Translations under genes and position numbers: made by a program
Shown here: piece by piece, positions 43,258 through 50,374 of the stretch
Numbering within the stretch: the first letter of the stretch is position 1
How the letters are laid out: the number at the start of each line of letters is the position of its first letter
Notes under the pieces: generated by a model
What the model was told of the DNA's origin: nothing
Database searches by the model: none
What the model saw: only the letters and a program-made list of their open reading frames with translations
Assembly: GCF_007992435.1 (NCBI RefSeq)
Contig: NZ_BKAG01000040.1
Location: 1 to 64,000, forward strand
Length of the DNA stretch: 64,000 bases
Direction: 5' to 3'
From: Prosthecobacter gellanilyticus
GTDB taxonomy: Bacteria > Verrucomicrobiota > Verrucomicrobiia > Verrucomicrobiales > Verrucomicrobiaceae

Positions 43258-43812
43258 CTAAGCCCCGAACAAACAGTTTGGAGTGATCTCCACATTCCGG
43301 TCACCTGATCCCACGGAGAGGACATCGTCCTGAATCGTTACCTGGATGTCCATCTGCCGGTCCGCCATTTTCCCGAGTTCAGCGATCTGCTCGGGCGGCA
43401 GGTGCCATACCGTCAGGTTCTTCACTCGTGCGAGCTTTGCTGACACGGACGCCCACCACGCGGGCGTGGTGCTGCTGAAGCCATAGACCGTCACCTTCTT
43501 CGAGCGGCCACAGGCCCGCACCAGTCGCTTGTCCTCCGGATGCCCCACCTCGATCTCATGCTCGGTGAGTCCCGTCAGATCCTTCTGCCACAGAGCCGGC
43601 TCATCCGGCTCCCACATGTCCTTGGCAAACTCCAGCGTGCCCAGGTCATTGTTCGTCGGCACATTCAGCACATAGGCCAGCAGCCGCACCAGCATCCGCT
43701 CCTCCGTCTCTGAAGGATGCCGCGCGATGGTCAGGTTGTGATCCTGATAATCGTTGCTGTCGAGGTTGGAGAACGAAACCGCCGCCTTGTAGATGATCGC
43801 CTTGAGGGCCAT
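43258..43812 (-). CDS. yaeQ: YaeQ family protein
   Basis: 184 residues, full length. MALKAIIYKAAVSFSNLDSNDY is typical of the N-terminus (shown here as 22 residues split at NLD: MALKAIIYKA, then AVSFSNLDSNDY). HPSETEERMLVRLLAY and DLTGLTEHEIEVGHPEDKR are also family signatures. YaeQ has a PD-(D/E)XK nuclease-like fold, but its role is not settled. The protein is cytoplasmic. It is the first gene of the accessory stretch between the DUF1553 and DUF1501 genes. Confidence 0.93.
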   Translation of the reverse strand: MALKAIIYKAAVSFSNLDSNDYQDHNLTIARHPSETEERMLVRLLAYVLNVPTNNDLGTLEFAKDMWEPDEPALWQKDLTGLTEHEIEVGHPEDKRLVRACGRSKKVTVYGFSSTTPAWWASVSAKLARVKNLTVWHLPPEQIAELGKMADRQMDIQVTIQDDVLSVGSGDRNVEITPNCLFGA

Positions 43813-43863
43813 GCCCTTGGCTTACGCGGGTGCCCGTGCCAGGTCAAGACAGCACTGGGCCCT

Positions 43864-44334
43864 TCACATTCCCAGGCCCAGCCTACGCAGACGCGCCAAC
43901 AGCCGCTTCTCACGCTTCCTGGCCAGATCATGCTCCCAGAGCCTCATCACCCGCCATCCGCCACGGCGTAGCTCACGCGCCACCTCGATGTCACGCGCCT
44001 GGTTGCGGGCAATCTTCGCATCCCAGAACTCCTGCCTGCTTCCTGGCCTCCGGTAATGCTCCGGACAGCCATGCCAGAAACACCCGTCCACAAACACCAC
44101 CACCTTCGCCTCCCGGAACACAAAGTCCGGCCGCACCTTCTTCGTCAAGGGTGCACCGGAAACCGTCAACGGCGAACTGCGAACTTGAAACGAGATCGCC
44201 ACATGCCTTCGCCAGCCTTTGATCCCCTGCTGCCGAAACACCTCGATCATCCGCAACTCCGTGTCCTTGTTCCCACGCGAACGAATGAGGCTCATCACCT
44301 CACTGCGCTTGGCTTTGGTGAAGACATCAGGCAT
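43864..44334 (-). CDS. vsr: Very short patch repair endonuclease with extra segment
   Basis: 156 residues from ATG 44334 (MPDVFTKAKRSEVMSLIRS). Vsr nicks DNA at T:G mismatches made by deamination of 5-methylcytosine. RSRGNKDTEL, RPDFVFREAKVVVFVDGCFWHGCPEHY and GWRVMRLWEHDL are the core motifs, with the catalytic Asp in VDGCFWHGC. Between GWRRHVAI and KVRPDFVF there are about 16 extra residues (SFQVRSSPLTVSGAPL) encoded by the dispersed GAAC repeat at 44158-44191. No Dcm-type methyltransferase is in the window. Activity may be altered by the insert. Confidence 0.93.
   Translation of the reverse strand: MPDVFTKAKRSEVMSLIRSRGNKDTELRMIEVFRQQGIKGWRRHVAISFQVRSSPLTVSGAPLTKKVRPDFVFREAKVVVFVDGCFWHGCPEHYRRPGSRQEFWDAKIARNQARDIEVARELRRGGWRVMRLWEHDLARKREKRLLARLRRLGLGM
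44158..44191. repeat. GAAC-rich repeat inside vsr
   Basis: Core aacggcgaactgcgaac, with flanking gaaac units on both sides. On the minus strand it is read one frame away from the copies in the DUF1553 genes, giving VRSSPLTVSG. Being read in a different frame in an unrelated gene supports insertion at DNA level. Confidence 0.6.
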
Positions 44335-44401
44335 AGTGATCCTCAATCAGGCATTCAGATTTGGCGACAGGATGGCTCGAATAACAACGATAGATACGCC
44401 T

Positions 44402-44857
44402 ATGGACACCACCCTCACCTCCTTTCTATCCCGGCAGCTTGGGCTGCTCGTGGTCGTGCTTGGCCTGGTCTGCGCTTCCATCCACGCCGAGGATAATCTC
44501 ACGCCAGCCACTGGATCAGCCGACAGGACGGCGATCTGCAATGCGGTGCGTGTGCTCTACCGCAATGGTCACTATCTGGAAGGACAGCCGAACACCGAAC
44601 GGGTCGTGTTTGTGATCCATACGCTCAGAGTCAAAAGTGGTTGGGCCTTCTTCTCAGCCACGCCCACTCTCATCCTCTCCAGCGGTAAACAGAAGCACCT
44701 CGAAACCACCCACACCGTCATGCTGCGACAGTTGAAGGGAAAGTGGACCGTCTTCAAAGACCACGGCCATCATGGTGATGTGATCCCCAGAGATGAATTG
44801 ATCCCCGCTGGAGTGGATAGGTTCCCTTTGGAGATTCTTCCTGACTGGCAGGAATAA
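44402..44857 (+). CDS. Small secreted protein, function unknown
   Basis: 151 residues from ATG 44402; the frame is open from 44219, but that part is antisense to vsr. An N-terminal hydrophobic stretch (LGLLVVVLGLVCASIHA) is a signal peptide. The mature part has DRTAICNAVRVLY, VVFVIHTLRVKSGWAFFSATP and a closing strand QLKGKWTVFKDHGHHGDV. This layout, a short helix and a beta-sheet with WAFF, occurs in small uncharacterised exported proteins. Role unknown. Confidence 0.7.
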   Translation: MDTTLTSFLSRQLGLLVVVLGLVCASIHAEDNLTPATGSADRTAICNAVRVLYRNGHYLEGQPNTERVVFVIHTLRVKSGWAFFSATPTLILSSGKQKHLETTHTVMLRQLKGKWTVFKDHGHHGDVIPRDELIPAGVDRFPLEILPDWQE

Positions 44858-44938
44858 CGAAGACTACGTCCATTAGAACGGTCGTCGACATTCCTAAAAA
44901 CACCAAGATCAAGCAGCTCACTTCAGTTCAACAGAATC

Positions 44939-45739
44939 ATGACACCAAGAGCCAAATGGACGCGGGATGATTTGCTCGTGGCGCTGAATCTATATCACAA
45001 ACTCGCGTTCGGTCAGATGCACGCTCGGCAGCCCGTGATCGTTGAAGTAGCGAAAAAGATGGGCCGGAGCGCAAACAGCCTGGCGATGAAGCTATGCAAC
45101 TTTGCTTCCCTTGATCCTGCGCTTAAAATCCGCGGGATCAAGGGTCTCCGCGGAGCCAGTGCTAAAGATAAGGATGTCTGGCAGGAGTTCTCATCGGACA
45201 TGGCGAATATGGCACCAGCCAGTGAGCAGGCACTACGCAAACTCTACCACGTCGCGGATGAATTCGAGATTGATGTAATCCCCAAGGTTGGGATTATCGT
45301 TCGGAAGGACAGAACTATACTTGAAACTGACAAGCTTGTGACAGTCAAGACCCGGCGCGGCCAGGACTTCTTTCGGGAGGCAGTTTTAAACAATTTTGAT
45401 GGCAGATGCGGCATCTCACAACTCGCCATCCGTGAGCTTCTGATCGCATCCCACATCTTGCCATGGGCCAGCCATCCAGCGGAGCGTTTAAATGTGCGTA
45501 ATGGCCTCTGTCTTTCACGAATCCACGACGCTGCTTTTGATCAAGGCTTGATCGCATTTGATGATTCACTAAATCTCATCTTATCCAAGCGCCTGCGGGC
45601 TCAGTTACCCCACCCAATGATCGTTGAAACCTTTGAGAGGCATGAGGGGAAACCCATTATTCTACCCGAAGAAGCAACTGTGCCTGACACGTCATTTTTT
45701 GCCATTCACCGCAAAAGCATCTTCAAAGATGCAGCGTAA
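44939..45739 (+). CDS. HNH endonuclease-like protein
   Basis: 266 residues. The N-terminal half starts with WTRDDLLVALNLYHKL and SANSLAMKLCNFASLDP, the specificity-type region found before HNH_2 domains in restriction-like proteins. The C-terminal half has RRGQDFFREAVLNNFDGRCG, then IASHILPWASHPAERLNVRNGLCLS (here HILPW is the His-containing strand) and HDAAFDQGLI as the last His/Asn part. Such proteins are restriction or defence nucleases. No methyltransferase is adjacent. Base composition is lower in GC than neighbours, indicating acquisition. Confidence 0.85.
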   Translation: MTPRAKWTRDDLLVALNLYHKLAFGQMHARQPVIVEVAKKMGRSANSLAMKLCNFASLDPALKIRGIKGLRGASAKDKDVWQEFSSDMANMAPASEQALRKLYHVADEFEIDVIPKVGIIVRKDRTILETDKLVTVKTRRGQDFFREAVLNNFDGRCGISQLAIRELLIASHILPWASHPAERLNVRNGLCLSRIHDAAFDQGLIAFDDSLNLILSKRLRAQLPHPMIVETFERHEGKPIILPEEATVPDTSFFAIHRKSIFKDAA

Positions 45740-45785
45740 AAGATGATCCAGCACAGACGCTCATGCTGATACTATCACAAATCAC

Positions 45786-46043
45786 ATGAGCCTTCCCTCG
45801 ACAGGTAAAGTCCGCGCGCGCCTCTTTGGCGAGACGCTACTTTTCAATGGAGAGGTTTGGACGGAAGGTCCATCTTCACTTCTGGCTTTGCTCAATGCTC
45901 AAACTGCTGGATACACAGCCACACACATCACCGCGCTGGACGCCGCAAAGAAGATACTTGCCAGCTTATCCACGGATTGGGAAATATTGGAAGCCGTGTG
46001 TGACGAATGGGGGACTGACTTGCCCGAGGGAGCAATTGATTGA
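45786..46043 (+). CDS. Small protein of unknown function
   Basis: 85 residues. Begins with strands (VRARLFGETLLFNGEVW) and ends in a helix with an acidic tail. No signal peptide. It follows the HNH gene by 46 bases on the same strand and shares its lower GC, so it may belong with it, for example as a companion or immunity-type protein. This is a guess from position only. Confidence 0.5.
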   Translation: MSLPSTGKVRARLFGETLLFNGEVWTEGPSSLLALLNAQTAGYTATHITALDAAKKILASLSTDWEILEAVCDEWGTDLPEGAID

Positions 46044-46076
46044 TTTGCTTAGCCAACGCAGTGTCGCACAAATAGC

Positions 46077-46424
46077 TCAAGCTCCCGCACTCGCACCACC
46101 GGCTCCGGCAGCGGAGGAGCTCGCCTGCTCCTCAGAATAGGCGGTGATGAGATGGCCGTTGGAGGTGCCGTTCACGGAGGCGAGGCTGGCGACGCCGTAG
46201 CCGAAGCCGGACATCTCGTTGAACCAAAGCTGGCGGCCGGTGAGGGCATCGAGGGCATACATGTAACCATGCACGCTGACGATGAGGCGGTCGTCATCCA
46301 GCATGAGGCTGGTGTAGCTGGAGCCGGTGTGGGCGCTCCACTGCCAGACGATCTGGCCGGTGTGGCGGTCCAGGGCGGCGACGCGTTTGTTGAAACCGGT
46401 GAAGATGAGATCGGGGATGCTCAT
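46077..46424 (-). CDS. Short PQQ-like beta-propeller repeat protein
   Basis: 115 residues from ATG 46424; the upstream extension is not conserved-looking. Two PQQ-type repeat strands are visible: VAALDRHTGQIVWQW and MYALDALTGRQLWF, with the A-x-D-x-x-T-G-x-x-x-W pattern. A full propeller needs six to eight blades, so this is either a fragment of a larger gene or a small stand-alone form. The tail is Ser/Ala/Gly rich. It is divergent from the DUF1501 gene. Confidence 0.7.
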   Translation of the reverse strand: MSIPDLIFTGFNKRVAALDRHTGQIVWQWSAHTGSSYTSLMLDDDRLIVSVHGYMYALDALTGRQLWFNEMSGFGYGVASLASVNGTSNGHLITAYSEEQASSSAAGAGGASAGA

Positions 46425-46541
46425 TCGGCATGCTACACAGCCTGCGCCACGCGCAAGGTGGAGAAAGGCGGGATGATTGTAAGCGGGGAGAGACACGGTC
46501 CATTCGGGAAGATCATGCGCCCCTGACACGTTCAAGAAGTG

Positions 46542-47993
46542 ATGACTCATGCCGACCTTTCCATGAACCTCACGCGCCGTGCCTTGTTTGGGCAGGGGGC
46601 GGCGGGACTGGGTGGACTGGCATTAGGGTCTTTGTTCACGAAGCAGGGTCTGGCAATACAGGCGCCGGATCCGCTGGCTCCGCTGCTGCCGCATTTTGCG
46701 CCGAAGGCGAAGCGGGTGATCTATCTGCTGCAAAACGGCGCGCCTTCGCATGTGGATCTCTTTGATCACAAGCCGATGCTGAAGAAGATGCACGGCACGC
46801 AGATCCCGGACAGCGTGGTCGGCGGGAAGAGGTTCAGCACGATGACGGGCACGCAAACCGCGCGGCCGGTGCTGGGTGAGATCACGGAGTTCTCACGACA
46901 TGGGAAGAGCGGCGCGACGGTCAGTTCCTTCCTGCCACGCACGGCGGAGATTGCGGATGACCTGTGCTTCATCAAGTCCATGCACACCACGCAGGTGAAC
47001 CACGCACCGGCGATCACCTTTCTCATGACCGGTGGTGAGCAGGCGGGGCGTCCGGCGCTGGGCGCCTGGCTGAGTTATGGCCTGGGCAGCGAGTCTGAAG
47101 ACTTGCCGGCCTTTGTGGTGATGACGAGCCGCGACAAGGAAGCCTCCTGCGGCCAGATCTTCTATGATTTCTACTGGGGCAGCGGCTTTCTGCCTTCGAA
47201 GTATCAGGGCGTGAAATTTCGCGGCAGTGGTGATCCGGTGCTCTACATCAGCAATCCGGAGGGCATGAGCCGCGAGGTGCGTCGGACCATGCTGGACGGC
47301 CTCGGTGAGCTGAATGCGATCAAGCTGCGCGACCAGGGGGATCCAGAGATCGCCACACGCATCGCCCAATATGAGATGGCGTATCGCATGCAGAGCAGTG
47401 TGCCGGACCTGACGGACCTTTCCAAGGAACCGAAGCACATCCTGGACATGTATGGACCGGATGTGCTTCGCCAGGGCAGCTATGCCTACAACTGCCTCAT
47501 GGCACGGCGGCTCGCGGAGCGCGGCGTGCGCTTTGTGCAGCTCATGCATGCGGGCTGGGACCAGCATCGGAACCTGAACACGCAGCTCAAGATCCAGTGT
47601 CAGGATGTGGATGCGCCGAGCGCGGCGCTGATCAAGGATCTGAAGCAGCGGGGCTTGCTCGATGACACACTTGTGGTTTGGGGCGGGGAGTTTGGTCGCA
47701 CGCCGTTTTTGCAGGGTGACATCACGAACACGAAACAGTGGGGCCGCGACCATCATCCCTATGCCTTCACCGTTTGGATGGCGGGTGGTGGTGTGAAACC
47801 CGGCACGACCTACGGCGAGAGTGATGAGTTCGGCTTCAACGTGGCGAAGGATGGCGTGCACATCCATGACCTGCAGGCGACCATCATGCACCTGATGGGC
47901 ATCGATCATGAGCGCTTCACCTTCCGCTTCCAGGGACGGCAGTTCCGCCTGACGGATGTGCACGGAGAAGTCGTGAAGCCTATTTTGGCATGA
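46542..47993 (+). CDS. DUF1501 protein with Tat signal
   Basis: 483 residues from ATG 46542 (GTG 46539 and ATG 46563 also possible). NLTRRALFGQGAAGLGGLALG is a twin-arginine signal (NLTRRALF, then GQGAAGLGGLALG). KRVIYLLQNGAPSHVDLFDHKP, FVQLMHAGWDQH, VVWGGEFGRTPF and RDHHPYAFTVWMAGGG are the DUF1501 sulfatase-like motifs. In PVC bacteria it normally follows a DUF1549/DUF1553 gene and both act on exported substrates. Here the nearest partner ends 3.4 kb upstream, separated by accessory genes. Confidence 0.94.
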   Translation: MTHADLSMNLTRRALFGQGAAGLGGLALGSLFTKQGLAIQAPDPLAPLLPHFAPKAKRVIYLLQNGAPSHVDLFDHKPMLKKMHGTQIPDSVVGGKRFSTMTGTQTARPVLGEITEFSRHGKSGATVSSFLPRTAEIADDLCFIKSMHTTQVNHAPAITFLMTGGEQAGRPALGAWLSYGLGSESEDLPAFVVMTSRDKEASCGQIFYDFYWGSGFLPSKYQGVKFRGSGDPVLYISNPEGMSREVRRTMLDGLGELNAIKLRDQGDPEIATRIAQYEMAYRMQSSVPDLTDLSKEPKHILDMYGPDVLRQGSYAYNCLMARRLAERGVRFVQLMHAGWDQHRNLNTQLKIQCQDVDAPSAALIKDLKQRGLLDDTLVVWGGEFGRTPFLQGDITNTKQWGRDHHPYAFTVWMAGGGVKPGTTYGESDEFGFNVAKDGVHIHDLQATIMHLMGIDHERFTFRFQGRQFRLTDVHGEVVKPILA

Positions 47994-48020
47994 TTTTTCG
48001 TTAGGAAAGCACTGATTTAT

Positions 48021-48049
48021 TAACCGCAGATAACGCAGAGGGCACAGAT
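48021..48049 (+). repeat. 29-bp dispersed repeat, copy 2
   Basis: taaccgcagataacgcagag followed by ggcacagat; inverted relative to the copy at 5634-5662, one mismatch. It lies between the convergent ends of the DUF1501 and M50/HlyD genes. Confidence 0.7.
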
Positions 48050-48123
48050 ATCCCAGGCAGAAGGCCTGACCCATCAAGTGCTTTTGGATTTGTTTAGTGT
48101 TTCCCTAGGCTCGATCGATCAGC

Positions 48124-50337
48124 CTACAAACGATAGTCGAGGCTGATGAAGTCCAGTACCTTCATCCAGAGGCTGCGCCAGAGAGGCTGCTCGTCACCAT
48201 GCAGGCGGGCGGTGCCGGTCATGCCGGGACGGAGGAAGCCATCTGCATTGGGAAGGGAAACGAGCACCCCGAAGGTGGTCTCGATGGGCTTGAGGTGACC
48301 TTGGGCATCAGGCTGCGCGGCGAGATCACCACCGAGTGTGGCGACGAGGTTCGGCGGCAGCTCACGGGCGGGCGGCGTCTTGCTGTCCTCTAGCACGCTG
48401 CCCTCGATAGTGCGGCCCGGGAACGCAGGCACGCGCAGTTCGACCTTCTGACCCGCACGGATGTGACGTGCCTGATGCTCGCCGAGCGGGATGTAGATGT
48501 GGATGGGATCAAGGTCTGCGATCTCGCAAAGCGCGTCTCCTGGGCGCAGGCTGCCGCTGGCGAGACGATCCAGATCCGGCGTGAGCACAATGCCGTCCTG
48601 CGGAGCGCGAAGCGTGAGACGTGTCTCCAGCCGGCGTGCTTCCTGCAGCGCGGCCTCGGCCTGGGCAAGGAGGGCCTGCGATTGCTTATAAGCCGCAGGC
48701 TCGGCGGCACCGATGGTGAGGTCCAACTCACGCTTGGCACGCTCCACCTGAATCTCCGTCGCGCGCAACTTGGAGCTGATCTGGGTGCTGGAGAGCGTGG
48801 CCACCACATCGTCTTTTTTGACCTGCTGTCCGGTTTTCACCTCAATACGCTCAAGACGGCCCGCGACCTCAGCACGGACAAAGGCGGCATTCACCGGCTG
48901 CAGAACCGCCGGGCGCTCGATGCGCACCGGCCACGGGATTTGAAGCACCAGCGCTGTGGTGACCAGCAGCCCCGACAGCACCAGCCATGGCCGGCGCCGG
49001 CCTTTCAAGGTCGTCGTGTGCGAACTGGCGGTTTGTTTTTTGAAGAAGGCAGCCACAGGGGCAATCAGCATGGAGAAGAGCGCGCCGATGCCCAGCCAGT
49101 CTCCAAGCCAGGCCAGGCCGTAGGGCTTCAGCATGTGATGAAAAATCATGGCGATGCCCAGGGTGATCTGGAGCAGATAGAGCTGCGCCGCAATGCTGTA
49201 AAAGACAAACCAGCCCCGCCGACGACGAGGCAGAAGAGCCGCATTTGCCGGAGCGCCCTCGTTTTTGCCGAACAAAAAGCGCCGGAACATCTCGCTCACG
49301 CACATCTGCGCCTTGGCGCGCAGGTTTGGCACATCCAGCAGGTCGGTGAGGATGTAGTAGCCATCAAACTTCATCAGCGGATTGGCATTGAAGAGGATGG
49401 TCCACACACTGGTGATGAGCATCAGATTGAAAAGAAGCTGCTGCGTGGTGCCGGGCTGCGAGACCGCCCAGAGCAGAGTGGCGATGGCTGCGATGACGAG
49501 CTCGATGTAGATGCCCGCCGCCGCGACCAGCATGCGATGCCTTTTGTTAGGAAAGAGGTAGCTGTCCGTGACATCCGCATAGAGGAAGGGCGAGAAGACC
49601 ATGGCCATGAAGCCCATCTCATGCACCTCACCGCCATAGTGCTTGCAGGTCAGGCCATGGCCGAACTCGTGCACCACCTTCACCAAAATGGTCAGCGCCC
49701 ACACCAGCGCGAGATTGGGCAGCGTGAGAAAGTCATTCAGCGAGGGCGAGATGCGCGGCCAGTTCAGCACAAAGACGACCAGCCCCGCGAGGAAGATGAC
49801 CATGCTGAGCGAAAAGCCCGCCCAGGACCAGATCCAGCGCATGCGGCGCTCCATGCGGATCAGCAGCGGGTCCGGATCAAAGAGGGGGATCTTCAGGAAG
49901 AGCATCTTCATGAAGAGGGACCAGGGGGTGATCACGGGCTGGCGCAGGTTTTCCAGCTTCTGCTGCTGGCGCACGCCCGCCCCGGTGGCCTCCAGAAAGC
50001 CGCCGAGCATGAGCTCGTTCGCGAAACGCAGGATGCGCTCGGTGATCTCATCACGCGTCTGGTTCAGCGCGGCCTGCGGCTGCTGCCGGAGAAAGGCGGC
50101 ACGGATGGCCGAGACATCCCGCCTGCCATCAAAGAGCGCCGCCAGCGCATAATCTTCCGCAGGCAGGCGAAAATACTTCAGCGAGAGGGGATCCTTGATG
50201 ATGGCATAAGCGCGGCCCTCAAAGAGCTGGTGACTGATCTTCAAGTCCGACCTCAAGGCCGAAGGCACCGTGCTGGTCACATCCGGCGGCAACGGAGCAT
50301 CAGCAGTGATTTCGCGGATGGAGAGGGCAGTGTTCAA
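48124..50337 (-). CDS. M50 peptidase/HlyD fusion with PqqD-like N-terminus
   Basis: About 737 residues; the start in this frame is TTG 50337, with GTG 50280 as an alternative. Residues about 30-115 look like a PqqD/RiPP-recognition-type domain (winged helix: YAIIKDPLSLKYFRLPAEDYALAALFDG, read here as YAIIKDPLSLKYF and LPAEDYALAALFDG). Then comes a site-2-protease-type membrane domain with HEFGH and NPLMKFDGYY. The C-terminal third is an HlyD/biotinyl-lipoyl adaptor (VRAEVAGRLERIEVKTGQQVKK). This matches the YydH/peptide zinc metalloprotease family tied to secretion or peptide processing. No RiPP precursor or radical-SAM gene is nearby. Confidence 0.85.
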   Translation of the reverse strand: MNTALSIREITADAPLPPDVTSTVPSALRSDLKISHQLFEGRAYAIIKDPLSLKYFRLPAEDYALAALFDGRRDVSAIRAAFLRQQPQAALNQTRDEITERILRFANELMLGGFLEATGAGVRQQQKLENLRQPVITPWSLFMKMLFLKIPLFDPDPLLIRMERRMRWIWSWAGFSLSMVIFLAGLVVFVLNWPRISPSLNDFLTLPNLALVWALTILVKVVHEFGHGLTCKHYGGEVHEMGFMAMVFSPFLYADVTDSYLFPNKRHRMLVAAAGIYIELVIAAIATLLWAVSQPGTTQQLLFNLMLITSVWTILFNANPLMKFDGYYILTDLLDVPNLRAKAQMCVSEMFRRFLFGKNEGAPANAALLPRRRRGWFVFYSIAAQLYLLQITLGIAMIFHHMLKPYGLAWLGDWLGIGALFSMLIAPVAAFFKKQTASSHTTTLKGRRRPWLVLSGLLVTTALVLQIPWPVRIERPAVLQPVNAAFVRAEVAGRLERIEVKTGQQVKKDDVVATLSSTQISSKLRATEIQVERAKRELDLTIGAAEPAAYKQSQALLAQAEAALQEARRLETRLTLRAPQDGIVLTPDLDRLASGSLRPGDALCEIADLDPIHIYIPLGEHQARHIRAGQKVELRVPAFPGRTIEGSVLEDSKTPPARELPPNLVATLGGDLAAQPDAQGHLKPIETTFGVLVSLPNADGFLRPGMTGTARLHGDEQPLWRSLWMKVLDFISLDYRL

Positions 50338-50374
50338 GCAGCGGGCTCACGTTCCCCCCTCGACGATACCACGA

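Noticed and set aside
46893..48077. Minus-strand 394-residue frame
   Set aside because: Shadow of the DUF1501 gene.
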